Of a stretch of 28,617 nucleotides of DNA, positions 1-7,986 are shown piece by piece. The stretch comes from Halieaceae bacterium UBA5044 (lineage in GTDB: Bacteria > Pseudomonadota > Gammaproteobacteria > Pseudomonadales > Halieaceae), in the NCBI GenBank assembly GCA_002416125.1, contig DIBU01000010.1, forward strand, positions 1-28,617, written 5' to 3'. Both the position numbers and the translations under genes were made by a program. Each line of letters starts with the position of its first letter. Within the stretch, counting starts at the first letter, position 1. Under the pieces are notes generated by a model that did no database searches, was not told where the DNA came from, and worked only from the letters and a program-made list of their open reading frames with translations.

Positions 1-117
1 CGCGATGAACCTTTTTTTTGCCTGATTTTTGGCGACTCCTGCGAATATCGCCGGCTGTGATTGCGGCTGGTGCGGTCTCTGTCTTTTCTGCTTTACTGTG
101 CCTTCGGCGATGGCTTC

Positions 118-810
118 ATGGGTCAGGGCATGTATTTGTGGCAGCAGGACTGGATTGGCGAGCTTCCCGGAGAGGTGCAGGAACAGGTTCTTGCGGGCAT
201 GCCTCGTCGGCACTATCACAGCGGTGAGACGATCTACCGCTGTGGCGACGCTGGCGATGAGTTGTACCGCGTTGAACAGGGTGTTGTGCGTATCTACAAC
301 GTCACTGATGCCGGTAAAGAGCTGCTTTATGACCTGTTCCCGCCGGGGACCTGCTTCGGTGAGTCCAGCCTGATTGACGATGATGTTCGACCGCACAGCA
401 CCCAGGCGGTTGGGGAGGTGGTCCTCCGGGTCCTGTCGCGCAGTCTGTTCCAGCAGCTCTGGCGTACGCACGAGGAGATACCCTGGGCGGTTGCGCGACT
501 GCAAACGGCGAGGGCGCGGCGTTTCTACCTCATTTATGAACAGGTCAGTCTCGGCGTCCTGTGTCGACGTGTCGCACGCCGTCTCTACGGGCTGGCGCGG
601 ACTGTGGGTCGCAAGCACGAGGATGGCGGGATTCATTTTGATATCCGTCTCACCCAGGAGGATATCGGGGCGCTGGTGGTAGGTTCCCGCCAGTCGGTCA
701 ACAAGGTGCTGCGTCAGTGGCAGGAGGATGGGATGATCGACCTGACCTATGGCTCGTTGCTGATTCGTGACCTTGACGCACTGGAACAACTGGCGCTGGA
801 AAACGACTGA
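118..810 (+). CDS. Crp/Fnr family transcriptional regulator
   Basis: Predicted cytoplasmic one-component regulator of 230 aa. The N-terminal half has the cyclic-nucleotide-binding beta-roll pattern (GDELYRVEQGVVRIY, later FGESSLIDD). The C-terminal half has a winged helix-turn-helix of the Crp type (LTQEDIGALVVGSRQSVNKV) followed by a wing (GSLLIRD). The binding-cassette segment reads FGESSLIDDDVRPHST and lacks the usual R-S pair of cAMP-binding Crp, so the ligand is unclear. There is no N-terminal cysteine cluster, so it is not an Fnr-type oxygen sensor. The frame is open back to a TTG at 61, but the domain begins after the ATGs at 118 and 130. Neither has a strong ribosome binding site, so the start is uncertain. 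The next gene begins 139 nt downstream on the same strand and may be a target, which is inference only. Confidence 0.85.
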   Translation: MGQGMYLWQQDWIGELPGEVQEQVLAGMPRRHYHSGETIYRCGDAGDELYRVEQGVVRIYNVTDAGKELLYDLFPPGTCFGESSLIDDDVRPHSTQAVGEVVLRVLSRSLFQQLWRTHEEIPWAVARLQTARARRFYLIYEQVSLGVLCRRVARRLYGLARTVGRKHEDGGIHFDIRLTQEDIGALVVGSRQSVNKVLRQWQEDGMIDLTYGSLLIRDLDALEQLALEND

Positions 811-949
811 ATCCACATCCAGATTATCGCCTGGCTGACAGTCTTGCGATGGGATATAACGTATTGTCGCCACAGTCGGAGCTGCTGCAGGGCAACTCCT
901 CCCGCGGATACGTCGCCAGCGACGGCGACACGAACAATAAGGAATCGCC

Positions 950-2518
950 ATGAACGGTGCAGAAAGTCTGATTCAAACCCTGGTCAACGGTGGTGTGGAT
1001 GTCTGTTTCACCAACCCGGGCACCTCCGAAATGCACTTTGTGGCTGCCCTGGATGAAGTGGATGGCATGCGCTGCGTGCTGTGCCTGTTCGAGGGCGTCG
1101 CCAGCGGGGCAGCGGCGGGTTACGCCGCGATAGCAGGCAAGCCTGCGTCCACGTTGCTGCACCTCGGGCCGGGGCTGGGGAATGCGCTGGCCAATGTCCA
1201 CAACGCGAAAAAAGGCAACCTGCCCATGGTGAATATCGTGGGCGATCACGCCACCTACCACCTGCAATACGATGCGCCGCTGACGTCCGATATCGCAGGC
1301 ATCGCAGGCCCGGTGTCGCACTGGGTGCATGCGACAGGCGCCGCAGCAGACATCGCCCGGGATGGCGCTGAGGCTATTCGCCAGGCCGGCCGGGGTCAGG
1401 TAGCCACGCTGGTGCTGCCGGCCGATGTGTCCTGGGGTGACAACCCCTCCGGTGCAGCTGATGCGCAGGTCCCTGATGCCGCAACTCCCGTACCCGAGGA
1501 CCGGCTGGACAAGGCCGCCAGCATGTTGGGGAACGGCAAGGCCACCGCTATCATGCTCGGCGGCCGTTGCGTCAGCCAGGCACAGGGAGAGCTGGCCAGC
1601 AGATTGGCCCAGGCCACGGGTGCCCGCGTGCTGACCGAGACCTTCCCGGCCCGGGTGCGCCGCGGTGCCGGAACCGCGGCGATTGAACGTCTGCCCTATC
1701 TGGCGGAGCTGGCGATCGCGGAACTGGAGGGTACGGAACAGTTGCTCCTGTTGGGCGCCAAAGCGCCGGTGTCTTTTTTCGCCTACCCGAATGTGGCCAG
1801 CGTGCTGTCGCCGGAGGGCTGCGACATCCTCAGTCTGGCAGGCCCGAACGACGACATTGAGGGCGCATTGCAGGCTCTTGTCACGCGTGTGGGCGCCGCC
1901 AGTCAGGCGCCAGCGCTGCGTGAGCTGCAGTTGCCCGAGGCGCCCACGGGCGAGCTCAATGCGGGCACCGTCGCCCAGGCGTTGGCCTGTTACCTGCCCG
2001 AGAACGCCATCGTGGTTGATGAGGGCATCACCTCCGGGCTGGCCTGTTTTCCCGCGACGGCGCATGCCCGGGCCCACGACTGGCTGAACCTGACCGGTGG
2101 CGCTATCGGGTGGGGGCTCCCGGCGGCCGTGGGTGCGGCGATCGCCGCGCCGGAGCGCAAGGTGCTCTGTCTGGAGGGTGACGGCAGTGCCATGTACACA
2201 ATTCAGGCGCTGTGGACCATGGCGCGCGAGCAGCTGGATATCACCGTGGTGCTGCTCAACAACGGCAAGTACAGCGTACTTGAGGTCGAGTTTGCACGCA
2301 CCGGTGCCCGCGGGGGCAAGCCGGGGCCGAAGGCGGCCAGCTCGCTGGCCATTGGCAACCCCGGCATGGACTTTCAGGCGATGGCGGCCGGTATGGGTGT
2401 GCTGGCCACGGTGGCAACAACTGCGGAGGCGTTCAATGAGCAGCTGGCGTCAGCGATGGCGGGCAGGGGCCCGCGTCTGATAGACGCCCGTATCCCGCCG
2501 CTGGATCTGAACTGGTAA
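950..2518 (+). CDS. Acetolactate synthase-like ThDP-dependent enzyme
   Basis: A 522-aa cytoplasmic enzyme of the thiamine-diphosphate family (acetolactate synthase / benzoylformate decarboxylase superfamily). The N-terminal PYR domain begins NGAESLIQTLV and carries the ThDP-activating glutamate (LFEGVASGAAAGYAA, Glu48). The C-terminal PP domain has the Mg/ThDP motif GDGS (about residues 410-413) ending in NN at 437-438. The opening segment (FTNPGTSEMHF, then HLGPGLGNALANVHNA) matches the branch often annotated 'acetolactate synthase large subunit' without a small subunit; no ilvN-like gene is adjacent. True biosynthetic ALS activity is therefore doubtful, and a 2-oxoacid decarboxylase or carboligase role is equally likely. 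The start is supported by AAGGA 7-11 nt upstream. The 5' region (811-949) has a TATAAC at 855-860 and a small GTCGCC/GGCGAC hairpin at 912-929. Confidence 0.88.
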   Translation: MNGAESLIQTLVNGGVDVCFTNPGTSEMHFVAALDEVDGMRCVLCLFEGVASGAAAGYAAIAGKPASTLLHLGPGLGNALANVHNAKKGNLPMVNIVGDHATYHLQYDAPLTSDIAGIAGPVSHWVHATGAAADIARDGAEAIRQAGRGQVATLVLPADVSWGDNPSGAADAQVPDAATPVPEDRLDKAASMLGNGKATAIMLGGRCVSQAQGELASRLAQATGARVLTETFPARVRRGAGTAAIERLPYLAELAIAELEGTEQLLLLGAKAPVSFFAYPNVASVLSPEGCDILSLAGPNDDIEGALQALVTRVGAASQAPALRELQLPEAPTGELNAGTVAQALACYLPENAIVVDEGITSGLACFPATAHARAHDWLNLTGGAIGWGLPAAVGAAIAAPERKVLCLEGDGSAMYTIQALWTMAREQLDITVVLLNNGKYSVLEVEFARTGARGGKPGPKAASSLAIGNPGMDFQAMAAGMGVLATVATTAEAFNEQLASAMAGRGPRLIDARIPPLDLNW

Positions 2519-2649
2519 GGTCTTGCCCGGGGCCGTCTGGCGCATGGGCAAAAGGTCTACAGTGCAGGTCTGGGCTGCAGGGCACCTCGTAAGTTCCTGT
2601 GCCGTTGGGTCGTCGATCCAACATATCTGGTAACTTGCGAGGTTCCATC

Positions 2650-3168
2650 ATGCGATTCATTACGAAGTATCTGTCCCTGGCCGCGATCAGCGGTCTGCTT
2701 CTCACGTCTTTTGCCGCGACGGCAGGTGATCATGAGCACCACGGGTCAATGGCCAAGCCGACGATTGTAGAGATCGCGGTCGGCAATCCGGATTTCTCCA
2801 CGCTGGTCGCCGCGTTGCAGGCGGCTGGCCTCGTTGAAGCCCTGTCTGGCGAAGGTCCGTTCACCGTATTTGCACCGACCAACGCTGCCTTCGCGGCGTT
2901 GCCGGCCGGCACGCTGGATGATTTGCTCAAGCCCGAGAACAAGGATCAGCTGACGGCTATCCTGACCTACCACGTGGTATCCGGCAAAGTGATGGCGGCT
3001 GATGTGGTCACCTTGACGGAAGCGACCAGCCTGCAGGGCGACACCATTGCCGTATCGGCATCCGATGCCGGCGTGAAAGTGGATGCCGCAAACGTCACAG
3101 CGACGGATATCAGCGCCTCCAATGGCGTGATTCACGTCATCGATGCGGTGATCCTGCCCAACAGCTAG
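2650..3168 (+). CDS. Secreted fasciclin (FAS1) domain protein
   Basis: A 172-aa exported protein: a signal peptide (about residues 1-25, ending SFAATA), a short His-rich linker (GDHEHHG) and a single FAS1 domain filling the rest. FAS1 hallmarks are FTVFAPTNAAFAALP, the YHVVSG motif in the centre and the terminal NGVIHVIDAVILP. FAS1 domains are adhesion or surface-associated modules, and the length is typical for single-domain bacterial secreted forms. The frame is open upstream to 2599, but the ATG at 2650 starts the signal peptide and has GAGG about 6 nt before it. In mycobacteria FAS1 proteins MPT70/MPT83 are controlled by SigK/RskA; a comparable sigma/anti-sigma pair lies at 7459-8684, which suggests but does not prove a functional link. 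A strong stem-loop follows the stop codon. Confidence 0.9.
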   Translation: MRFITKYLSLAAISGLLLTSFAATAGDHEHHGSMAKPTIVEIAVGNPDFSTLVAALQAAGLVEALSGEGPFTVFAPTNAAFAALPAGTLDDLLKPENKDQLTAILTYHVVSGKVMAADVVTLTEATSLQGDTIAVSASDAGVKVDAANVTATDISASNGVIHVIDAVILPNS

Positions 3169-3175
3169 CATCTGC

Positions 3176-3209
3176 TGCTACCGATGGTCTATCGGGACTA
3201 TCGGTAGCA
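3176..3209 (+). terminator. Strong stem-loop after the FAS1 gene
   Basis: A perfect 10-bp inverted repeat (TGCTACCGAT at 3176-3185, ATCGGTAGCA at 3200-3209) extends inward with five more pairs including two G-T wobbles, leaving the tetraloop ATCG. It begins 8 nt after the FAS1 stop codon. There is no clean U-tract after it (CCCCTCCCTGTTTA), so it may act as an imperfect intrinsic terminator or as an mRNA 3'-end stabiliser. Confidence 0.6.
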
Positions 3210-3334
3210 CCCCTCCCTGTTTACTGGTCGCTCGGCGAATCCACGTTCCTTGCGCAGGGCGTTCTGCCCTGATTTTGTAGTTAAGCGCATCGCGTCGTAT
3301 CATGTGGAGCTGCAACACGGCTGGAGGGAGAAGA

Positions 3335-4354
3335 ATGCTCACACTCCGATATCTCCTCGTTTTACTTTGTACTGCCGTATTGGGTGCGTGCAAGATTTCA
3401 ATCTCGGTGCCTGAAGGGGGTTCTGTCACCACCCGCTCCGGGTCACTCAGCTGTCCCGGCGGCGAAACCTGTGTCGTTAACGTGGTAGATCTCCTGTTTG
3501 ATGAAACCTTTGTCGCCCGGCCTGCGGACGGCTACCGCTTCGAAGGATGGCGCAAGCAACACCGGGGTCTCTGCGGTGGTACAACTGCCCCCTGTCGCCT
3601 GTTCACCTCGGGGTTTGCAGGCAATGATGCGCTGATGGCCTTCCTCGCCAGCGACGAGGTCTTCTTCCTCAACCCGGTGTTCGAGGCCGCCTCTGGCAAT
3701 GACTATGGCACGCAGCCGTTAAGTGCCTGTTTCAGTCCGGATCTTTTCCGGCAAGGTACGCGGTTCGTGTCTGAGTACCGCAGGCCAGGGCCCGGTGGTG
3801 GCTATTTTGTTGCCGAGTTCGATCAGGTGATTGACGGCACGGGGCTTTTCCAGGGTAACCCTGCTATCCGCATGCGGCTGGAACAGCGCAGCGAGGGGGA
3901 GCTGTTGGCCACCAATTTGACCTGGTTTTCGATCAACCTGGGAGCCCAACGGTTGCAATATTATGGCAGCGAGGTCGAAACCGCTCAGCCTCCGCTTACG
4001 TCGGCAACGTTGACACTGGCGCCGTTCAAACTCAACCGTTGGGATTTGGCGGCAGGGCAGAGCTTTCAGCAGAATTATTCTTCGACGCTGCAGGACAGCC
4101 GTGGTAGCTCTTCAAGCCAAACCGTCGAACTGAAGACCACTTACCTGGGCACGGAGACCATCACCGTGCCGGCTGGCACTTACACGGCCTGCCGGGTACT
4201 CGAGGAGTCGGTGGAAACTGGCGGTACTGGCGTTCCCGCTCGCTCCTCGGAAACACAGTGGTATGCATTGGGCACTGGAATATTGTTGCGCTCGGAATCC
4301 GAGGATTCGTATCAGGAGTTTTTGCGCGGCGCGATCAATGGGGTCCCACAGTGA
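3335..4354 (+). CDS. Lipoprotein with InlB-like repeat, unknown function
   Basis: A 339-aa predicted lipoprotein. Residues 1-19 are a lipoprotein signal peptide with lipobox LGAC (Cys19). Residues about 20-95 resemble a divergent InlB B-repeat / bacterial repeat module: GGSV, SCPGGETC, then FVARPADGYRFEGW with paired cysteines. The remaining ~240 residues are unrecognised beta-rich sequence with no visible catalytic motif, ending in a segment of the kind TETITVPAGTYTACRV that is common in secreted proteins of unknown function. The start at 3335 is chosen over the ATG at 3302 because it has a strong GGAGGGAG site 4-5 nt upstream and directly begins the signal peptide. It is separated by 166 nt and a stem-loop from the FAS1 gene, so it is probably its own transcription unit. 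Confidence 0.8.
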   Translation: MLTLRYLLVLLCTAVLGACKISISVPEGGSVTTRSGSLSCPGGETCVVNVVDLLFDETFVARPADGYRFEGWRKQHRGLCGGTTAPCRLFTSGFAGNDALMAFLASDEVFFLNPVFEAASGNDYGTQPLSACFSPDLFRQGTRFVSEYRRPGPGGGYFVAEFDQVIDGTGLFQGNPAIRMRLEQRSEGELLATNLTWFSINLGAQRLQYYGSEVETAQPPLTSATLTLAPFKLNRWDLAAGQSFQQNYSSTLQDSRGSSSSQTVELKTTYLGTETITVPAGTYTACRVLEESVETGGTGVPARSSETQWYALGTGILLRSESEDSYQEFLRGAINGVPQ

Positions 4355-4432
4355 TCCGATTGCACCAGACTCACCCGATTTGAGCCGATCAAGCATTTCC
4401 CCGTTTCTACGGCCACTCCTTTCGGGAGAAGT

Positions 4433-4472
4433 AGTGCTGCGTTGAAGCCTGTTGCCGGCCGATTCCCGAGGG
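4433..4472. repeat. 40-bp dispersed repeat, copy 1
   Basis: Pairs without gaps with 8777-8816 at 32 of 40 positions, including an 11-base identical core GTTGCCGGCCG and an identical CCGAGGG end. It lies about 150 nt upstream of the DUF4331 start in the 265-nt intergenic region. The right half can fold with downstream sequence (TGCC..CCGAT with ATCGG..GGCA, about 4453-4487). Confidence 0.5.
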
Positions 4473-4532
4473 CTGCATCGGTTGGCAGGGCTCCGTGTGC
4501 GCACCCCGCCACGAACGCCGATTTCTGAGCGG

Positions 4533-4559
4533 TTGAAAATTTTTTACGCACGCTATGCA
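4533..4559 (+). promoter_or_regulatory. Possible sigma70-type promoter of the DUF4331 operon
   Basis: TTGAAA (4533-4538) and TATGCA (4554-4559) are separated by 15 nt within an A/T-rich patch that stands out from the GC-rich surroundings, about 60 nt before the DUF4331 start. The spacer is short for sigma70, so this is tentative. Confidence 0.3.
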
Positions 4560-4619
4560 TCTTTTGCTCTTCCGGGGGACGTAACGCCAGTGAAATCCCG
4601 GAATTGGCAGGAGATGCAC

Positions 4620-6215
4620 ATGCAAAAACTGGTACTGGCGGCTTCGGTCGCGATGACGTTATCGCTCCACGCGGGGGCGTCCAGCCACCGCGAGGCCCCA
4701 TTCATCACGAAATATCCGCAGGTCGACGCCACGGATTTCTATCTCTTCATGAGTTACGAGCCCGCCCGATCGGGTTACGTTACGATGATCGCCAACTATA
4801 TCCCGCTGCAAGCGGCGTACGGTGGACCAAACTACTTTCCACTGGACAGCAACGCACTCTACGAAATTCACGTCGACAATGACGGGGATGCGGTCGAAGA
4901 CAAGACTTTCCAGTTTCGCTTCAGCAGCAACGTGCCCGCTGGTGGCGTAGTCCCCCTGACCATTGGCGATAAATCGGTCACGTCTGTACTGCGCAATATC
5001 GGGCCGGTATCCGCTGACAGCGCGCCCGGTTTAAGCCACTTCGACACGTATAGCGTCGATATTGTGGAAGGCGCGCGCCGCAGCAGCGGCGAGTCAGTCA
5101 CTGATGCGCGCAACGGCAGCGCAGAATTTGGCAAGCCATTCGACTACGCGGGGACCAAGACGTTTGGCGGTCCCGGCAGTTACGAAACGTATGCTCGCAG
5201 CTTTGTGCATATGATTGATATCCCGGGCTGCAATCAACAGGGACGGGTTTTCGTTGGACAGAGGTATGAGGCGTTCAAACTGGCGCTGGGGGAGATTTTT
5301 GATCTCGTCAATTTTGTGCCCGTGGAGGGCGACAGTGCCCCGGGAGCTGGTGATGGCGGGGGATTTCCGGGTGGCATAACCCAGGACCCGGCGCGGAATG
5401 TCCTGTCACGCCACAACGTCACCTCCATCGCACTGGAGGTGCACCGCGAGTGTCTTGCGGGAGACGAGGGCATCATCGGTGCATGGACGACGGCGAGCCT
5501 GCCGCAGGCAACGATCCTGAATCCACAAGCGACGCTTGAAAAACCCGAGGTTGGTGGCGGAGCATGGACCCAGGTCTCAAGGCTCTCCGCCCCGCTCGTG
5601 AATGAACTGGTCATCGGTTACGACCAGAAGGACAGGTTTAACGGAAGCCGACCTGCAGACGATGGACAGTTTGCAGACTTTGTCACGAATCCGGTGCTTC
5701 CCGCGATTCTTGATACGTTGTTTCGCGATGCCGTCAACGCAACGCTCGGCACATCGCTGACAACCCTGGCGCCGGTGAACCTTCCGCGCACGGACCTTGT
5801 CGCGGCCTTTCTCACCGGATTTGCCGACGTGAACCAGTTTTCCAATGCTGTGCCAGCGGAAATGTTGCGACTCAACACCATGGTTGAACCCACCCCGCGT
5901 TCACAGCAGCAGCCTCTGGGGCTTGCTGCGGGTGATCTTGCGGGGTTTCCCAATGGCAGGCGGCCTGGCGACGATGTGGTGGATATCGCGTTGCGCGTGG
6001 TGATGGGCGCGCTGTGCCACGACTTGCCGTTGGGCCCCGGGGGATCAGGTGTAAACCTCGGTTTCTGCCTGCCAGAGGACGCGGCGATCGGCAATGTCGC
6101 CCTGACCGACGGTGCGCCACTGTCTGCGTCGGAACTCGACAACCGCTTTCCGTATCTGCTGGAACCGTATCCCGGTAGTCCCGCTGACGCGCCGCTGCCA
6201 ACACCGACGTCCTGA
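4620..6215 (+). CDS. Secreted DUF4331 family protein
   Basis: A 531-aa exported protein. Its signal peptide (MQKLVLAASVAMTLSLHAGA) is followed immediately by SSHREAPFI, the hallmark opening of DUF4331 proteins, then VDATDFYLFMSYEP and the family-typical NALYEIHVDNDGDAVEDKTFQFRF. Biochemical function of the family is not known to me. The protein has many Asp/Asn-rich turns and no obvious catalytic motif. The frame is open upstream to 4452, but GCAGGAG at 4607-4613 abuts the ATG at 4614 and sits 6 nt before the ATG at 4620, so 4620 is the better start. It heads an operon with a small lipoprotein, a TPR-like protein, an ECF sigma factor and an RskA-type anti-sigma factor, suggesting it is either the output or the sensed client of that switch. 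Confidence 0.88.
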   Translation: MQKLVLAASVAMTLSLHAGASSHREAPFITKYPQVDATDFYLFMSYEPARSGYVTMIANYIPLQAAYGGPNYFPLDSNALYEIHVDNDGDAVEDKTFQFRFSSNVPAGGVVPLTIGDKSVTSVLRNIGPVSADSAPGLSHFDTYSVDIVEGARRSSGESVTDARNGSAEFGKPFDYAGTKTFGGPGSYETYARSFVHMIDIPGCNQQGRVFVGQRYEAFKLALGEIFDLVNFVPVEGDSAPGAGDGGGFPGGITQDPARNVLSRHNVTSIALEVHRECLAGDEGIIGAWTTASLPQATILNPQATLEKPEVGGGAWTQVSRLSAPLVNELVIGYDQKDRFNGSRPADDGQFADFVTNPVLPAILDTLFRDAVNATLGTSLTTLAPVNLPRTDLVAAFLTGFADVNQFSNAVPAEMLRLNTMVEPTPRSQQQPLGLAAGDLAGFPNGRRPGDDVVDIALRVVMGALCHDLPLGPGGSGVNLGFCLPEDAAIGNVALTDGAPLSASELDNRFPYLLEPYPGSPADAPLPTPTS

Positions 6216-6236
6216 CAGGCAGAAGGAGTTGTGTTT

Positions 6237-6494
6237 ATGAGACATTCATGTGCGATTCTGCTCGTTTCCCTGTTCCTGGTTGCTTGCTCAGACGGCGGTG
6301 ACCGGGTGGTAGTCCCGGCTCCACCGCCGGGCGGACAGCCGCCCGTGGCGCCCGAGCCGCCGCGCCTGCAGAGTTTTTCCGCCTTTGTGCGCGATGTGTT
6401 TGCCGATCCTGCAGACGCGTCGCCGCGTGACATCAACGATCTGGAGTTTGTTTCTGATGCTGAGGATGACGATTTCGCCGACCTGTTGCGTTAG
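6237..6494 (+). CDS. Small proline-rich lipoprotein
   Basis: An 85-aa predicted lipoprotein. The signal peptide MRHSCAILLVSLFLVAC has its lipobox Cys at 17. A Pro-rich stretch follows (VVVPAPPPGGQPPVAPEPP), then an acidic C-terminus (DAEDDDFADLLR). No known domain is recognised. The ATG at 6237 is preferred over the GTG at 6231 because AGAAGGAG ends 8 nt before it. It lies 21 nt after the DUF4331 stop, and its last 38 nt overlap the next gene in another frame, so it is firmly part of the operon. It may be an envelope partner or anchor for DUF4331; this is a guess from position only. Confidence 0.7.
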   Translation: MRHSCAILLVSLFLVACSDGGDRVVVPAPPPGGQPPVAPEPPRLQSFSAFVRDVFADPADASPRDINDLEFVSDAEDDDFADLLR

Positions 6495-7455
6495 CCTTGT
6501 CGCGCTCCTCCTGCTCGTTCTCGTCCAGCCGGAGGCTGATGCGCACAGTGTGCATCGACACACTGGCGCGGAAGCAGACTCGACGACCGGTGCGGCTACG
6601 CCACGGGATCTGCTGCAACGCTACTCGGTGTCTGGTGACGATCATTTGCTGGCCGTGGCCAGGCAGGCACTGGCAGACAGCACGGGTGCAAGTGCCGCAG
6701 AAAAACTGCTGTACCTCGCCTGGCTGGCGCAGGCGGAACACGATTTTAAGCAGGCCAGCGTTCTCCTGGGACGCTTGCTGGCCGAGCAACCCGGCAATGG
6801 CCAGGCATGGTTGTTGGAGGCTGCCGTCGCCCAGGTTGTGGGGGATATTGATCGGTATCGAAGGGCGTGTTCGCGAGTGGCACTGAGTATTTCGCCCATG
6901 GCCTCGGTCACCTGCTTTGCGCGTCAGGCTGTTTCGCTGGAAGAGCGCAGACGCGCCTACGAGAGGCTGCAGGACCTGACCGCAAACACCGATGACGTCA
7001 ACCTTATGGCGTGGCACTTTTCGGTGAGAGCTGAACTGGCGTGGAGTCTGGGCGAGATGGCTGCGGCAGAGCGGGACCTCCGCTACGCGATCGCGGCAGT
7101 TCCCTCAGTACAACGGCGTGCCGCACTGATGGATTTGTTGTTGCAGCAGCAGCGCTACACAGACGCACTCGCGGTTGATCCCGCGGCACACGCCGTCCCG
7201 GCGATTGCGGTGCGACAGGTGCTCGCAAAGCGCGGCCTTGGATTTCCCGTTGATCTCACTGTGCGCACTATGGATCTGCGCTTCAAAGAATGGTTGGACG
7301 CAGGCGATTACCGGCACGCTCGCGAGATCGCGATGTTTTATCTGGATGTCCTGCCTGATCCGGAGCTGGCCTATGATGTTGCGCGCAGAAATGCGAGACT
7401 GCAGCGCGAGGCCGAGGATATGGCGCTTCTCGCCAGGGCAGAGGGCATGCAGTAG
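6457..7455 (+). CDS. Exported TPR-like protein
   Basis: A protein of about 332 aa with an N-terminal hydrophobic signal or anchor (CCVSLVALLLLVLVQPEADA) and an all-helical body built of TPR-like pairs. Examples are EKLLYLAWLAQAEHDFKQASVLLGRLLAEQPGNGQAWLLEAA around residues 75-115 and further Ala/Leu-rich helices toward the C-terminus. No enzymatic motif is seen. The ATG at 6457 is chosen: GGAG is 10 nt upstream and the signal peptide begins there. The alternative ATG at 6466 lacks spacing to a ribosome site, and 6385 would add an unlikely Arg-rich leader. The start lies inside the preceding lipoprotein gene and the stop is 3 nt before the sigma factor, so coupled translation is likely. A periplasmic scaffold role for the DUF4331 protein is inference. 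Confidence 0.72.
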   Translation: MLRMTISPTCCVSLVALLLLVLVQPEADAHSVHRHTGAEADSTTGAATPRDLLQRYSVSGDDHLLAVARQALADSTGASAAEKLLYLAWLAQAEHDFKQASVLLGRLLAEQPGNGQAWLLEAAVAQVVGDIDRYRRACSRVALSISPMASVTCFARQAVSLEERRRAYERLQDLTANTDDVNLMAWHFSVRAELAWSLGEMAAAERDLRYAIAAVPSVQRRAALMDLLLQQQRYTDALAVDPAAHAVPAIAVRQVLAKRGLGFPVDLTVRTMDLRFKEWLDAGDYRHAREIAMFYLDVLPDPELAYDVARRNARLQREAEDMALLARAEGMQ

Positions 7456-7458
7456 CGG

Positions 7459-7986
7459 ATGACACATCAGGCTGAGTTGGAAGTCATGCTGGCGCGGAGC
7501 GCGCTGGGGGACAGAGACGCCTTTCAGAGGCTCTACGAGGCGACGGCACCGCGCGTCTACGCCGTGCTGCTCAGCATGCTTCGTGACTCAGCCCTGGCCC
7601 AGGATGTGATGCAGGACGCTTACGTCAAGGTGTGGGGGCAGTCGCGCGACTACCACGCCGACCGCGGTCTGGTACTCTCCTGGATCATCGCCATCGCTCG
7701 CTATCGTGCGCTGGACTTGCTCCGGGCCTCGAAGCGACGGGATGCCCTGGAAATGGAAGCTGTCCAGCAGCAGTCGCTGACTGAGCCCACTCAGGAAGGG
7801 TTTTCGGACCTTCTTCAGGAATGCCTCGGCAAACTGGCAGACTTGCAGCGCCGGAGTATAGTCGCCGCATTTGTTAACGGCTTCACCCATGAAGAACTGG
7901 CGGCCAGGGAAGCGACCCCTGTGGGTACGGTAAAGAGCCGGATTCGGCGCGGCATGCAGCGGCTGAGAGAGTGTTTGCAACAGTGA
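7459..7986 (+). CDS. ECF RNA polymerase sigma factor (SigK-like)
   Basis: A 175-aa group IV sigma factor. Region 2 (about residues 22-92) reads FQRLYEATAPRVYAVLLSML, AQDVMQDAYVKVW and WIIAIARYRALDLLR, the -10-recognition and core-binding pattern. Region 4 (about 117-172) has a helix-turn-helix, FTHEELAAREATPVGTVKSRIRRGMQRLR, for -35 recognition. There is no region 1 or 3 and no extra C-terminal domain, and the length is typical. It starts 3 nt after the TPR gene and its end overlaps the anti-sigma gene. The partner's RskA-type C-terminal domain points to the SigK/RskA branch of ECF factors. Likely targets are its own operon and perhaps the nearby FAS1 gene (inference). Confidence 0.93.
   Translation: MTHQAELEVMLARSALGDRDAFQRLYEATAPRVYAVLLSMLRDSALAQDVMQDAYVKVWGQSRDYHADRGLVLSWIIAIARYRALDLLRASKRRDALEMEAVQQQSLTEPTQEGFSDLLQECLGKLADLQRRSIVAAFVNGFTHEELAAREATPVGTVKSRIRRGMQRLRECLQQ

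Noticed and set aside
824..2077. Long minus-strand open frame opposite the ThDP enzyme
   Set aside because: Gln/His/Arg-rich shadow produced by GC-rich codon use of the plus-strand gene; no domain pattern.
2590..3334. Possible common ECF -10 motif (CGTCG) upstream of the FAS1 and 3335 genes
   Set aside because: CGTCG is frequent in GC-rich DNA, and the matching -35 regions do not agree with each other or with the region before 4620.
4433..4490. Resemblance of the repeated GTTGCCGGCCG element to an integron attC site
   Set aside because: No paired RYYYAAC/GTTRRRY boxes with the right arms, and no integrase or cassette structure nearby.
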